From Lachnospiraceae bacterium (GTDB lineage Bacteria > Bacillota_A > Clostridia > Lachnospirales > Lachnospiraceae): a stretch of DNA of 21,259 nt. Location of the stretch: contig JAILDD010000146.1 of NCBI GenBank assembly GCA_024689605.1, positions 1-21,259 of the forward strand. The letters are read 5' to 3'. The notes under the pieces are model-generated. The model ran no database searches. It was not told the origin of the DNA and saw only the letters and a list, made by a program, of their open reading frames with translations. Shown here in pieces: positions 7,621-15,464 of the stretch (the stretch's first letter is position 1; every line of letters begins with the position of its first letter). Position numbers and translations under genes: made by a program.

Positions 7621-9016
7621 GAAGCTGCCGTTAAAATTTTATGAACAGGAAGAACGTGAAGGATTCAGGGTCGGGGAAGTGATGAAGCGGGCCTGGGCGG
7701 CGGAGCTGAAGGCCCTCTCGGATATGGATTCCTTCTGTCGGAAAAATTCCATTACTTACTTTGCGGTTTATGGCACACTGCTGGGTACTGTGAGGCATGG
7801 CGGTTTCATTCCCTGGGATGACGACATAGATATCGGGATGGTACGGGATGACTATATTAAGTTTCTTGAACTGTTCCCAACGGCAGGAAAGGGGGAATAC
7901 CAGGTATATAATCCCTATACGAAGCCATGGTACTGCATGAATTTTACTCATGTGGTAAACGGAAGGGATATGTCATTTACACGCGGCCATCTGAAGGAGT
8001 GGCACGGATGCCCTTTCCTTGTGGGACCGGATATTTATCCCTATTATTATATTCCGAGGGCAAAAGAAGAAGAAGAATACATAATGCTTATGCTGGAAAG
8101 AGTGGATTCAGCAATCGCCCTTGCAAGGCAGTCTGCGGCAGGCATGCGGTTAGGCGCAAATGATGAGCATGAACGGCAGAGGGAACTGCTGGCAGCCGTT
8201 CTGGTGGGACTGGAGCATGAGACCGGATATAATTTCAGCACTGACAGGCCGCTGGATAATCAGCTGGAGATCCTGTATGACCAGATATGCCGCCTTACTA
8301 CGCGCGAGGAAGCTGATTATCTGACCCGGTATGATGAGTATGCAAAGGACAGGAGAAAAAAATTCCCCAAGGACTGGCTAGAGCATGTGGTGGAGCTGCC
8401 CTTCGAGTGGGGGACGATGCCGGTTCCCGTCACTTATGATGCCCTGCTGAAAGCAAGGTTCGGGGACGGATTTATGATGCCTGCCAGGGAACCGGCGCTT
8501 CATGGCTATCCTTTTTTTAGAAAACAGATGACGGAGGTCGGGAATATATTTGAAGAAAGGGAACGGCAGCAGTTTACCAATGGAGGGGGTGAAATTGGAG
8601 CGGCCGGTGATGGAAGGATCAAGGTCCTTTATTATACGTCGGTGCGCGAAATGCTGATACACAGCGAGTCCGTGGAAGATAAGCTTAACGAAGTGATTTC
8701 TTTTTTCCGCACACGGAGGAAGGAACTGTGCCTGTGGTGGATACCGGGCAGTTTTATCGATGTGGATGACCTTGCCATGCCCGAGACCGCACCGCTTATG
8801 ATAGCATTTTATGAGGAAAAGATAAAAGAATTTACGCATGAAGGATTCGGAATCTGCGACCGAAGCGGGGATTACGATAGGGCGGTAGAACATGGGGACT
8901 TATTCTTCGGAGATGAGGGAATTGTATCAGCGGCTTTTGCAAAATCAGGCGGGAAAGTGATAATTCAGCAATATGGGGAAAAAGAAAATGACGTGCTTTT
9001 ATCCCTGCTGGACTGA
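7607..9016 (+). CDS. LicD-family phosphotransferase with half-length C-terminal domain, paralog 3
   Basis: The LicD block YGTLLGTVRHGGFIPWDDD (55-73) is intact, with D71-D73 and D75 as likely metal ligands. From residue 339 the protein aligns only with the second half of the C-terminal domain of paralogs 2 and 4: KVLYYTSVREM matches KAVLYLTSVSTM, GFGICDRS matches GWGILDES, and FFGDEGIVSAAFAKSGGKV matches the AYYGD-to-GKPVM region. The HPHP motif is replaced by a WIPG segment and the helical linker is missing. The domain is probably catalytically dead or structural. The start overlaps the previous stop by 14 bases with no clear ribosome binding site nearby, so translation is probably coupled. 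Length is 469 residues. Confidence 0.85.
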   Translation: MWKSEKLPLKFYEQEEREGFRVGEVMKRAWAAELKALSDMDSFCRKNSITYFAVYGTLLGTVRHGGFIPWDDDIDIGMVRDDYIKFLELFPTAGKGEYQVYNPYTKPWYCMNFTHVVNGRDMSFTRGHLKEWHGCPFLVGPDIYPYYYIPRAKEEEEYIMLMLERVDSAIALARQSAAGMRLGANDEHERQRELLAAVLVGLEHETGYNFSTDRPLDNQLEILYDQICRLTTREEADYLTRYDEYAKDRRKKFPKDWLEHVVELPFEWGTMPVPVTYDALLKARFGDGFMMPAREPALHGYPFFRKQMTEVGNIFEERERQQFTNGGGEIGAAGDGRIKVLYYTSVREMLIHSESVEDKLNEVISFFRTRRKELCLWWIPGSFIDVDDLAMPETAPLMIAFYEEKIKEFTHEGFGICDRSGDYDRAVEHGDLFFGDEGIVSAAFAKSGGKVIIQQYGEKENDVLLSLLD

Positions 9017-9033
9017 GATAGGAGGCTTGCGGC

Positions 9034-11322
9034 ATGAACTATCCCAAAGACTATTTCTATGATGAAATAAGGGAAGGTTTTTATATAAACGGAATGGTGA
9101 AGCGCGAGTGGGCTGCCCAGATGGAGACGCTTGGCGAGATCGACCGGGTCTGCAGGAAACACGGAATAAAGTGGTTTGCGGACTGTGGCACGCTGATCGG
9201 CGCCGTGCGGCACGGAGGCTATGTGCCCTGGGATGATGACCTGGACATATGCATGCTTCGTGATGACTACCGGAGGTTCCACAAGCTGGCAGTTCCTGAA
9301 CTTCCGGCTGAATATGTGGTGCTGACTCATGAAACAGGGGAATACTGGCAGATGATCACCCGGGTGACCAACCGGGAGAAAATCAGCTACCGGGAGGAGG
9401 ACCTGGAGAAGTACCATCAGTTTCCTTATGCGGCGGGAGTTGATATCTTCGTGCTGGACTATGTGTCGCCGGATCCGGAGGAAGAGGAAGTACGCAGGCA
9501 GCTGGTGAAGACGGTGCTGCAGGTGGCTTCTTATGACGGAATGGAAAGCGATAATCCTCCGGAGGCGGGGCTTAAGATGATACCAATGCTTGAAGCGGCG
9601 TGCCACACAAAGATAGACAGAAAGAAACCGCTCCGTCCTCAGCTTTTTAGCCTTGCTGAAACCCTATCCTGTCTCTATCCTTCTGAAGGGGCCAGGGAAG
9701 TGGTCCTGATGCCTTACTGGTGTTCTGACCATAATCACAAGTATCCGATAGAATATGTTGACCGCATCGTGCAGCTTCCATTTGAACATATTATGATCAA
9801 CGTACCGGCAGGGTATGACGGAGCTTTAAAAATAGAATACGGGGATTACCTGAAGATATGCCGTAACGGCGGAATACACGACTACCCGCTTTATGAGATG
9901 CAGGAAGACTTTCTCATGGAAAAGCTGGAAACCGGAAACCCGTTCAGGTATGAGTTCAGCGAGGAGGATCTTGTATGCAGAAGGGAGGGCAGGCCTGAGC
10001 GGCTGAGAGGGGCTGTCCTGAAATTCTGCTCCATGCTGAGGGAAATCCATTCGGTAATAAGGGCTACAGGCGAAAATGGCACAGCTGACCTGAGGGAGAT
10101 ACTGATGCAGAGCCAGGAGAACGTGATCAGCCTGGGAACAAGGATCGAATCTGAGTCGGGTGAAGGAACTGCCACGGTAAAACAGATGGAAGGATACTGC
10201 GAGCTTCTGTATAATGCGGCAGTGTTTTCTATGGAAGACGTTGACAACGGGGCCTGGCATGAGCTGATGGAGAAGATGGACAGGTCCCTGTCGGCAATAG
10301 AGGAAACAGCTGCAGAGGAACTCAAAGATTATCGGGAGATACTCTTCCTGCCGTTCCGCAGCGACCTGTGGGATACGATGAAACCGTTCTATGATAAGGC
10401 TATTGAGAATCCCATGAACAGGGTCCATGTGATGCCACTGCCGTTCTATGACAGGCGTGCGGACGGCGGACTGGGGAAACTTAATTATGAAACGGATTCA
10501 TATCCTGACGGCCTGCCTCTTACGGATTACAGATCCTATGACATCCCCCGGCGGCATCCCGACGCGATATATATCCAGAATCCGTATGACCAATGCAGCT
10601 ATGTCTATATGCTCCCGCCTGAATATTTTACGTCAGAGCTGAAGAGGCATACAGAGCAGCTTGTATATATACCGTATTTTCGCATAGGGGAATACAGCAG
10701 GGATGATATGAAGCTTATAAAGACCACTGATTATTTTGTAAAGGTTCCCGGACTGATCCATTCTGACAGGGTGATAGTTGAATCGGATGCTATGAAAGAA
10801 CTGTACTGCGATATGCTGACGGAATTCTGCGGCGAGGAGACACGAGGACTATGGGATGATAAAATAACCGTATTCGTGGAGCCTCCAAAGACCGGACTGG
10901 ATGAGAAAGATATCCCTGATGAATGGCGGAGCGCCCTGTGCAAACCGAACGGAGTTAGGAAGAAAGCTGTGCTTTTTGTCAATGCGGTATGTTCTATGTA
11001 CCAGTATAAGGAAAAAGCGATTCAGAAGCTGAAACAGAGCCTGCAGGTATTCTATGACAACAGGGACAGCGTAGCGCTGATCTGGCGGCCTCAGCCGGCA
11101 ATCAGACGCTCAGCCAAGGTCTTTGATCGGTCCCTATGGCTGGAATACCGGAGCATTGTGGACGGATACCTTGCAGGAGGATGGGGAGTACTTGATGAAA
11201 CGGATGATGAAAGAACGGCAGTACGTCTGGCGGATGCTTACTACGGTGATCCTGACCCCGTCATGCAGCGCTGCAGGACCATGGGGAAGCCTGTGATGAT
11301 CTGGAATACGGATATTTATTAG
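9034..11322 (+). CDS. LicD-family phosphotransferase fused to CDP-glycerol-transferase-like domain, paralog 4
   Basis: This 762-residue protein has the same architecture as paralog 2: LicD domain with CGTLIGAVRHGGYVPWDDD (51-69), a helical linker (about 319-433, with SLGTRIESESGEG and MEGYCELLYNA), and a GT-B-like C-terminal domain (about 434-762, with LVYIPYFRIG, ADAYYGD at 733-739 and GKPVM). The histidine-rich motif WHPHP of paralog 2 is here WRPQP (684-688), so both histidines are lost, which may change or abolish activity of that domain. A canonical AGGAGG (9020-9025) stands 8 bases before the start. High similarity to paralog 2 over the whole length points to duplication followed by divergence. 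Like the other LicD proteins it should act on a cytoplasmic glycan acceptor. Confidence 0.86.
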   Translation: MNYPKDYFYDEIREGFYINGMVKREWAAQMETLGEIDRVCRKHGIKWFADCGTLIGAVRHGGYVPWDDDLDICMLRDDYRRFHKLAVPELPAEYVVLTHETGEYWQMITRVTNREKISYREEDLEKYHQFPYAAGVDIFVLDYVSPDPEEEEVRRQLVKTVLQVASYDGMESDNPPEAGLKMIPMLEAACHTKIDRKKPLRPQLFSLAETLSCLYPSEGAREVVLMPYWCSDHNHKYPIEYVDRIVQLPFEHIMINVPAGYDGALKIEYGDYLKICRNGGIHDYPLYEMQEDFLMEKLETGNPFRYEFSEEDLVCRREGRPERLRGAVLKFCSMLREIHSVIRATGENGTADLREILMQSQENVISLGTRIESESGEGTATVKQMEGYCELLYNAAVFSMEDVDNGAWHELMEKMDRSLSAIEETAAEELKDYREILFLPFRSDLWDTMKPFYDKAIENPMNRVHVMPLPFYDRRADGGLGKLNYETDSYPDGLPLTDYRSYDIPRRHPDAIYIQNPYDQCSYVYMLPPEYFTSELKRHTEQLVYIPYFRIGEYSRDDMKLIKTTDYFVKVPGLIHSDRVIVESDAMKELYCDMLTEFCGEETRGLWDDKITVFVEPPKTGLDEKDIPDEWRSALCKPNGVRKKAVLFVNAVCSMYQYKEKAIQKLKQSLQVFYDNRDSVALIWRPQPAIRRSAKVFDRSLWLEYRSIVDGYLAGGWGVLDETDDERTAVRLADAYYGDPDPVMQRCRTMGKPVMIWNTDIY

Positions 11323-11360
11323 GCCGTGGAAAAACGGCAGAATAAGCAGGAACGATGCGT

Positions 11361-12536
11361 ATGAATATACTTATTTTGGAATGGCCGGCTTTCGGTAATG
11401 AGACTATCAAGCACACCTTTGAGACTCTGGGGCACAGCGTATCAGGGTTTGAATTTCCGTATGATTCGCCCGATGCGAAGAACGGAGAGGGTCTATGTGC
11501 CAGGCTTGTCGGAATCATAATGAAGGAAAAGACAGATATCGTTTTTTCTTTTAATTTCTTTCCTGCTGCAGCTACGGCGGCACATGCCTGCAGATGCAGG
11601 TATGTATCGTGGGTATACGATAATCCTGCGGTATTCCTGTATTCAGTGACGGTCTTTTTTCCGGAGAATCATATCTTTCATTTTGATTCATATGAGGTGG
11701 AAAGGATGCGTCGTGACGGGGTAGAACATGTTTATTACCTTCCGCTTGCGGGAAATCCGGATGTATATGATAAAATAGTACCGTCGGAGTCTGACAGAAT
11801 GCATTATGCGGCGGATGTCGCGATGCTGGGATCGCTTTATACGGAGAAATACGGGTATTTCGGCAAGTATTCGCACTTTGACGACTATATGAAGGGGTTC
11901 TTTGATGCCCTTGTGAACGGGCAGGAGGACCTGTACGGAGTGAACATCCTTCAGCAGGCGCTTACGCCGGAAATTATGGAACGGATATTTAAGGCATTGC
12001 CTCTTAAACGTGAAAATGGGGACGGATACGAGAACCCTGAGTGGATAATTGCAAACTATTACCTTGCCATGCGGGTAACGGAGCAGGCCAGAAGGCATAT
12101 GCTGGAAGCAATGGCGGAAAGATATGATGTGGCGATGTATACGGGGAGCGATGTTTCCGGCATGAAAGGCGTGAGAAAAATGGGAAGCGCTGAGTACTAT
12201 AAAGAGGCGCCGCTGGCAATAAAATGTGCCAAGGTCAACCTGAATGTGACGCTTCGCAGCATACAGAACGGAATCCCTCTCCGAATAATGGATATCATGA
12301 GCTGCGGCGGTTTCGTGCTGTCAAACTATCAGTACGACCTGTGTGAAGCTTTTGTTCCGGGTGAGGATTTTGTGTGTTATGAGAGCAGGGAGGACGCGGT
12401 GGAAAAAGCGGGCTACTACCTGGAGCATGAAGATGAACGTCTCCGTATAGCGGAGAACGGATACAGAAAGGTGAAGGAAAGGCACAGCTTTATGATAAGG
12501 TGCAGACAGATGCTTGAATGCATGGGGGAAGCCTGA
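11361..12536 (+). CDS. DUF3880/CgeB-type glycosyltransferase 1
   Basis: The N-terminal half has the DUF3880 pattern: MNILILEWPAFGNE start, VFSFNFFPAAAT, SWVYDNPAVFLYS and the VYYLPLAGN strand. The C-terminal third matches Glyco_trans_1_2 (a GT-B nucleotide-sugar-binding half), with NGIPLRIMDIMSCGGFVLSNY and the closing YYLEHEDERLRIAENGY helix. Such proteins are often found in Clostridia beside flagellin and surface glycan genes and are taken to add sugars to the glycan. An ATG at 11355 also exists, but the AGGA at 11348 gives better spacing (9 bases) to the ATG at 11361, which yields 391 residues and aligns with the paralog at 13260. There is no membrane segment. Sugar specificity is unknown. 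Confidence 0.87.
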   Translation: MNILILEWPAFGNETIKHTFETLGHSVSGFEFPYDSPDAKNGEGLCARLVGIIMKEKTDIVFSFNFFPAAATAAHACRCRYVSWVYDNPAVFLYSVTVFFPENHIFHFDSYEVERMRRDGVEHVYYLPLAGNPDVYDKIVPSESDRMHYAADVAMLGSLYTEKYGYFGKYSHFDDYMKGFFDALVNGQEDLYGVNILQQALTPEIMERIFKALPLKRENGDGYENPEWIIANYYLAMRVTEQARRHMLEAMAERYDVAMYTGSDVSGMKGVRKMGSAEYYKEAPLAIKCAKVNLNVTLRSIQNGIPLRIMDIMSCGGFVLSNYQYDLCEAFVPGEDFVCYESREDAVEKAGYYLEHEDERLRIAENGYRKVKERHSFMIRCRQMLECMGEA

Positions 12537-12586
12537 GTACTGAAAGCAGGGCATTGTTTTTGTTCGAAGTAGAGAGGAGGAAGAAA

Positions 12587-13249
12587 ATGGAAATTGAGCT
12601 TATGGCATCTATGATGTGTGCGGATTTCAGCAATCTGGGACGTGAGGTGAAAGAACTGGACAGGAGCGGAATCGATTCTTTTCACATAGACATCATGGAC
12701 GGAAGGTATGTACATAATTTTGCTATGTCGCTGAATGATATGCATACGATACGTACGCTGACGGACAAGCCGCTGGATGTGCATCTTATGGTGGAACATC
12801 CGCTGAATACCATAGACCTTTTTACAAGGAACCTTCATCCCGGTGATACTGTCTATATACATCCGGAGGCGGAGTACCACCCTTCCACTACGCTCCAGCG
12901 CATTATCGATGCCGGCCTCGTGCCGGGGATTGCAATCAATCCCGGTACGAGCATAGAGGAAGTGAAGATGCTGCTGCGCATTGTAAAGAAGGTTCTGGTC
13001 ATGTCTGTAAATCCGGGAAATGCAGCACAGCTGTTCCTGCCCTATGTAAGGGAAAAATACGATGACCTGCTCCTTCTTAAGGATAAGATGGATTTTGACA
13101 TATACTGGGACGGAGCCTGCGGGGCTGATAAGATAAAGGAGTATGCACCCCTTGGCGTGAAAGGTTTCGTGCTCGGTACTACGCTTCTGTTCGGGAAGGA
13201 AGATCCGTACGAGATGATCATAAAGAGGATCAGGGAGATGAAATTCTGA
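12587..13249 (+). CDS. rpe: Ribulose-phosphate 3-epimerase family enzyme, divergent
   Basis: A 220-residue TIM-barrel protein of the RPE family, which interconverts D-ribulose 5-phosphate and D-xylulose 5-phosphate, or epimerises hexulose phosphates. The metal and catalytic residues are all present: H33 and D35 in FHIDIMDG, H66 in DVHLMVEHP and D175 in WDGACG. The phosphate-binding loops differ from the norm: the usual GFGGQ is GNAAQ (144-148), the usual DGGI is DGACG, and the usual GSxxF region is LGTTLLF. The reading frame opens at 12518, but the ATG at 12587 follows AGGAGG by 6 bases and matches the family start. Sitting between two glycosyltransferases, it probably makes a dedicated sugar phosphate for the flagellar glycan rather than serving the pentose phosphate pathway (inference). 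Confidence 0.88.
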   Translation: MEIELMASMMCADFSNLGREVKELDRSGIDSFHIDIMDGRYVHNFAMSLNDMHTIRTLTDKPLDVHLMVEHPLNTIDLFTRNLHPGDTVYIHPEAEYHPSTTLQRIIDAGLVPGIAINPGTSIEEVKMLLRIVKKVLVMSVNPGNAAQLFLPYVREKYDDLLLLKDKMDFDIYWDGACGADKIKEYAPLGVKGFVLGTTLLFGKEDPYEMIIKRIREMKF

Positions 13250-13259
13250 TTGCGGTTAT

Positions 13260-14444
13260 ATGGAGATTCTTTTTTACAGGTACAATTCGATATGCGAACC
13301 GGATACCATAACAGCATTCCGAAAGCTGGGGATTACCGTTATAGAGGAAACAACCCAGGTTTCGAGGAAGGATGTGTCTGCCTCGCAAGTAGTGGAGCAG
13401 GTGGGGAATCTTATACAGGGACACTGTTTTCTTTTTGTATTCTCGATTAATTTTTTTCCGGCCCTTTCAGAAGTGTGCCAGCTTTTTCAGGTGCCGTATG
13501 TATGCTGGACTGTCGATGTACCGGTGCTTGAGCTTTTTTCACCGTCCTTTGCCAATAGCTGCAACCGCATATTCCTGTTTGACAGGTCGCAGTATATGTA
13601 CTTCAGGGATAGGAATCCCGGCGGGACTTTTTACCTGCCACTTGCTACAAATACGGAACGCTGGGACCGTGTGGTCAGGGCCGCATCATCGGCTGAAAAG
13701 GTGCGTTTTAAGTCGGACATTTCATTCGTCGGTTCCCTCTATGGGGAAAAGAATCAGTACAGGCTGATAAAGGACCTCAGTGAATATGCCAGGGGCTATG
13801 TGCAGGGAATCGTAGAAGCGCAGCTCCAGGTGTATGGAGTGAATTTTACGGAAAGCATGCTGACTGATCAGCTGATGAAGGAAATGGAGCAGCTGCTTCC
13901 GGACATCTATCAGCCACTGTGTGAGGGCTGTGATGCTGCCAGGAGATACTTTGTGGCACATTCCGTTATCGGTTCCGAACTGGCGCAGACTGAAAGAACG
14001 CGTCTCCTGAACGGGCTTGCCAGAGAATTTGATGTGAATCTTTATACAGGAAGTGATGCAAAGGAACTGAAGGGGGTTCATGTTCATAATGCGGTCGAAA
14101 CACTTACTGAGATGCCGGTAGTATTTAACAGCAGCGGCATAAACCTTAATATAACCATGCGCCCCATAGCAACGGGCCTGTCGTTAAGGGTTTATGACAT
14201 ATGCGGCGCAGGCGGTTTCCTTATGACCAACTGGCAGGAAGAACTTCCGGAGCTGTATGAGCCAGGGGCGGAGGCGGAGTATTTTACTTCAGAAGAGGAA
14301 CTGATGGATAAGGCCGGATATTATCTGGAGCACGATGCCGAGAGAAAATCCATAGCGGCGAAGGGATATGAGAGGACGAAAACGGAGCACACCTACGATG
14401 CCAGGATCCGGGAAATGATACGTATGGTCAGTGCGACATTATGA
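13260..14444 (+). CDS. DUF3880/CgeB-type glycosyltransferase 2
   Basis: A 394-residue paralog of the glycosyltransferase at 11361. DUF3880 features are MEILFYRYNSI, FVFSINFFPALSE, YVCWTVDVPVLELFS, RIFLFDRSQY and TFYLPLATN; the C-terminal Glyco_trans_1_2 half has ATGLSLRVYDICGAGGFLMTN and YYLEHDAERKSIAAKGY. The shared LYTGSD segment and the helix before it align with GT 1 as well. It starts 10 bases after the epimerase stop without an obvious ribosome binding site, so it may depend on translation of the epimerase. It probably adds one sugar residue in the cytoplasm; donor and acceptor are not predictable. Confidence 0.86.
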   Translation: MEILFYRYNSICEPDTITAFRKLGITVIEETTQVSRKDVSASQVVEQVGNLIQGHCFLFVFSINFFPALSEVCQLFQVPYVCWTVDVPVLELFSPSFANSCNRIFLFDRSQYMYFRDRNPGGTFYLPLATNTERWDRVVRAASSAEKVRFKSDISFVGSLYGEKNQYRLIKDLSEYARGYVQGIVEAQLQVYGVNFTESMLTDQLMKEMEQLLPDIYQPLCEGCDAARRYFVAHSVIGSELAQTERTRLLNGLAREFDVNLYTGSDAKELKGVHVHNAVETLTEMPVVFNSSGINLNITMRPIATGLSLRVYDICGAGGFLMTNWQEELPELYEPGAEAEYFTSEEELMDKAGYYLEHDAERKSIAAKGYERTKTEHTYDARIREMIRMVSATL

Positions 14445-14469
14445 ATAACAGAGGCAGGGGGATATCAGC

Positions 14470-15411
14470 ATGAACAGATTTTATATTCTATGTCCGGAGG
14501 GGTTTGTGACAGGCGGAACAGAGCTTGCACATCAGCTCTGCCATGAGATAATACAGAACGGTTATTATGCGGCGATGTACTATATTGACAGGACAGGCAG
14601 GAGCCTTCTGCCGGTAGATGCAGAAACTCCCGAAAAGTACAGGAAATACTGCGATGTGCATGTTACGGATTTTGACGAGGCGGATGCGGCAGGCAATATA
14701 GTGGTGGTCCCAGAAAGCCTCACGGACTGGGCGTTCTCATTTAAGCATGCACGCATTGCCGTCTGGTGGATGAGTGTTGATAATTTCAATTACCTCTCTG
14801 ATCTGCATTATTTGATGAATCTTGATTCCGTTGCGGTATATCATCTTATACAGTCCATGTATGCGGCGGATTTTCTGCGGAAAAGAAGCATAGATGAGGA
14901 CAAGCTGTACTGGCTTTCAGACTATATCGGTGACAGCTACCTGCAGTTTGTCCTGCCGGCACAGTACAGGCAGGATATGATCCTGTATAACCCTAAAAAG
15001 GGTCTGGATGAGCTTAAGCCGCTGATGGAAAGATGCGGTTTTGTGGAGTGGCGCGCATTGGCCGGTATGACGGAGGAAGAAATGGTATTGAACATGCAGA
15101 TGGCGAAGGTATATATAGACCTGGGAAACCATCCGGGAAAGGACAGGATCCCTCGGGAGGCTGTGTCCTGCGGGTGTTGCATAATCACTAACAAAAAGGG
15201 GAGCGCGGCTTTTCATGAGGATGTGCCGATGGATGAAGGATATAAATTTAGTGCGCCGTTAGATTACGGTCTTATAGAGAAACGAATAAGGGAAATACTG
15301 GATAATTACGAGTCGTGTTTCAATGATTTTGCGGAGTACAGGGAAATGGTAAAGGCGGAAAAAGAGTTCTTCCGTGCGGATGCGGCAGGATTTATACGGC
15401 TTTTCGATTAG
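14470..15411 (+). CDS. Glycosyltransferase, GT-B type, short form
   Basis: A 313-residue protein with an N-terminal GT-B-like start (FYILCPEGFVTGGTELAHQL, where GGTE is typical of GT4-like enzymes) and a C-terminal segment NHPGKDRIPREAVSCGCCII (220-239), whose RE-AVSCGC pattern resembles the donor-binding glutamate region of GT-B enzymes. A conserved YNPKKG marks the domain boundary. No close named family is recognised, so the call is at the superfamily level. It follows the second DUF3880 enzyme by 25 bases with a GGGGG ribosome binding site 9 bases before the ATG. It probably contributes one more sugar to the flagellar glycan. Confidence 0.75.
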   Translation: MNRFYILCPEGFVTGGTELAHQLCHEIIQNGYYAAMYYIDRTGRSLLPVDAETPEKYRKYCDVHVTDFDEADAAGNIVVVPESLTDWAFSFKHARIAVWWMSVDNFNYLSDLHYLMNLDSVAVYHLIQSMYAADFLRKRSIDEDKLYWLSDYIGDSYLQFVLPAQYRQDMILYNPKKGLDELKPLMERCGFVEWRALAGMTEEEMVLNMQMAKVYIDLGNHPGKDRIPREAVSCGCCIITNKKGSAAFHEDVPMDEGYKFSAPLDYGLIEKRIREILDNYESCFNDFAEYREMVKAEKEFFRADAAGFIRLFD

Positions 15412-15464
15412 CATTATGGGATTGTGCCGGAGGCAGTGCGGCCATAGCCGGGAAAGGAAGATAC

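Noticed and set aside
4390..11322. Classic phosphocholine (lic1) locus
   Set aside because: LicD homologs are present, but no choline kinase (LicA), choline permease (LicB) or LicC gene is visible, so phosphocholine was not assigned as the transferred group.
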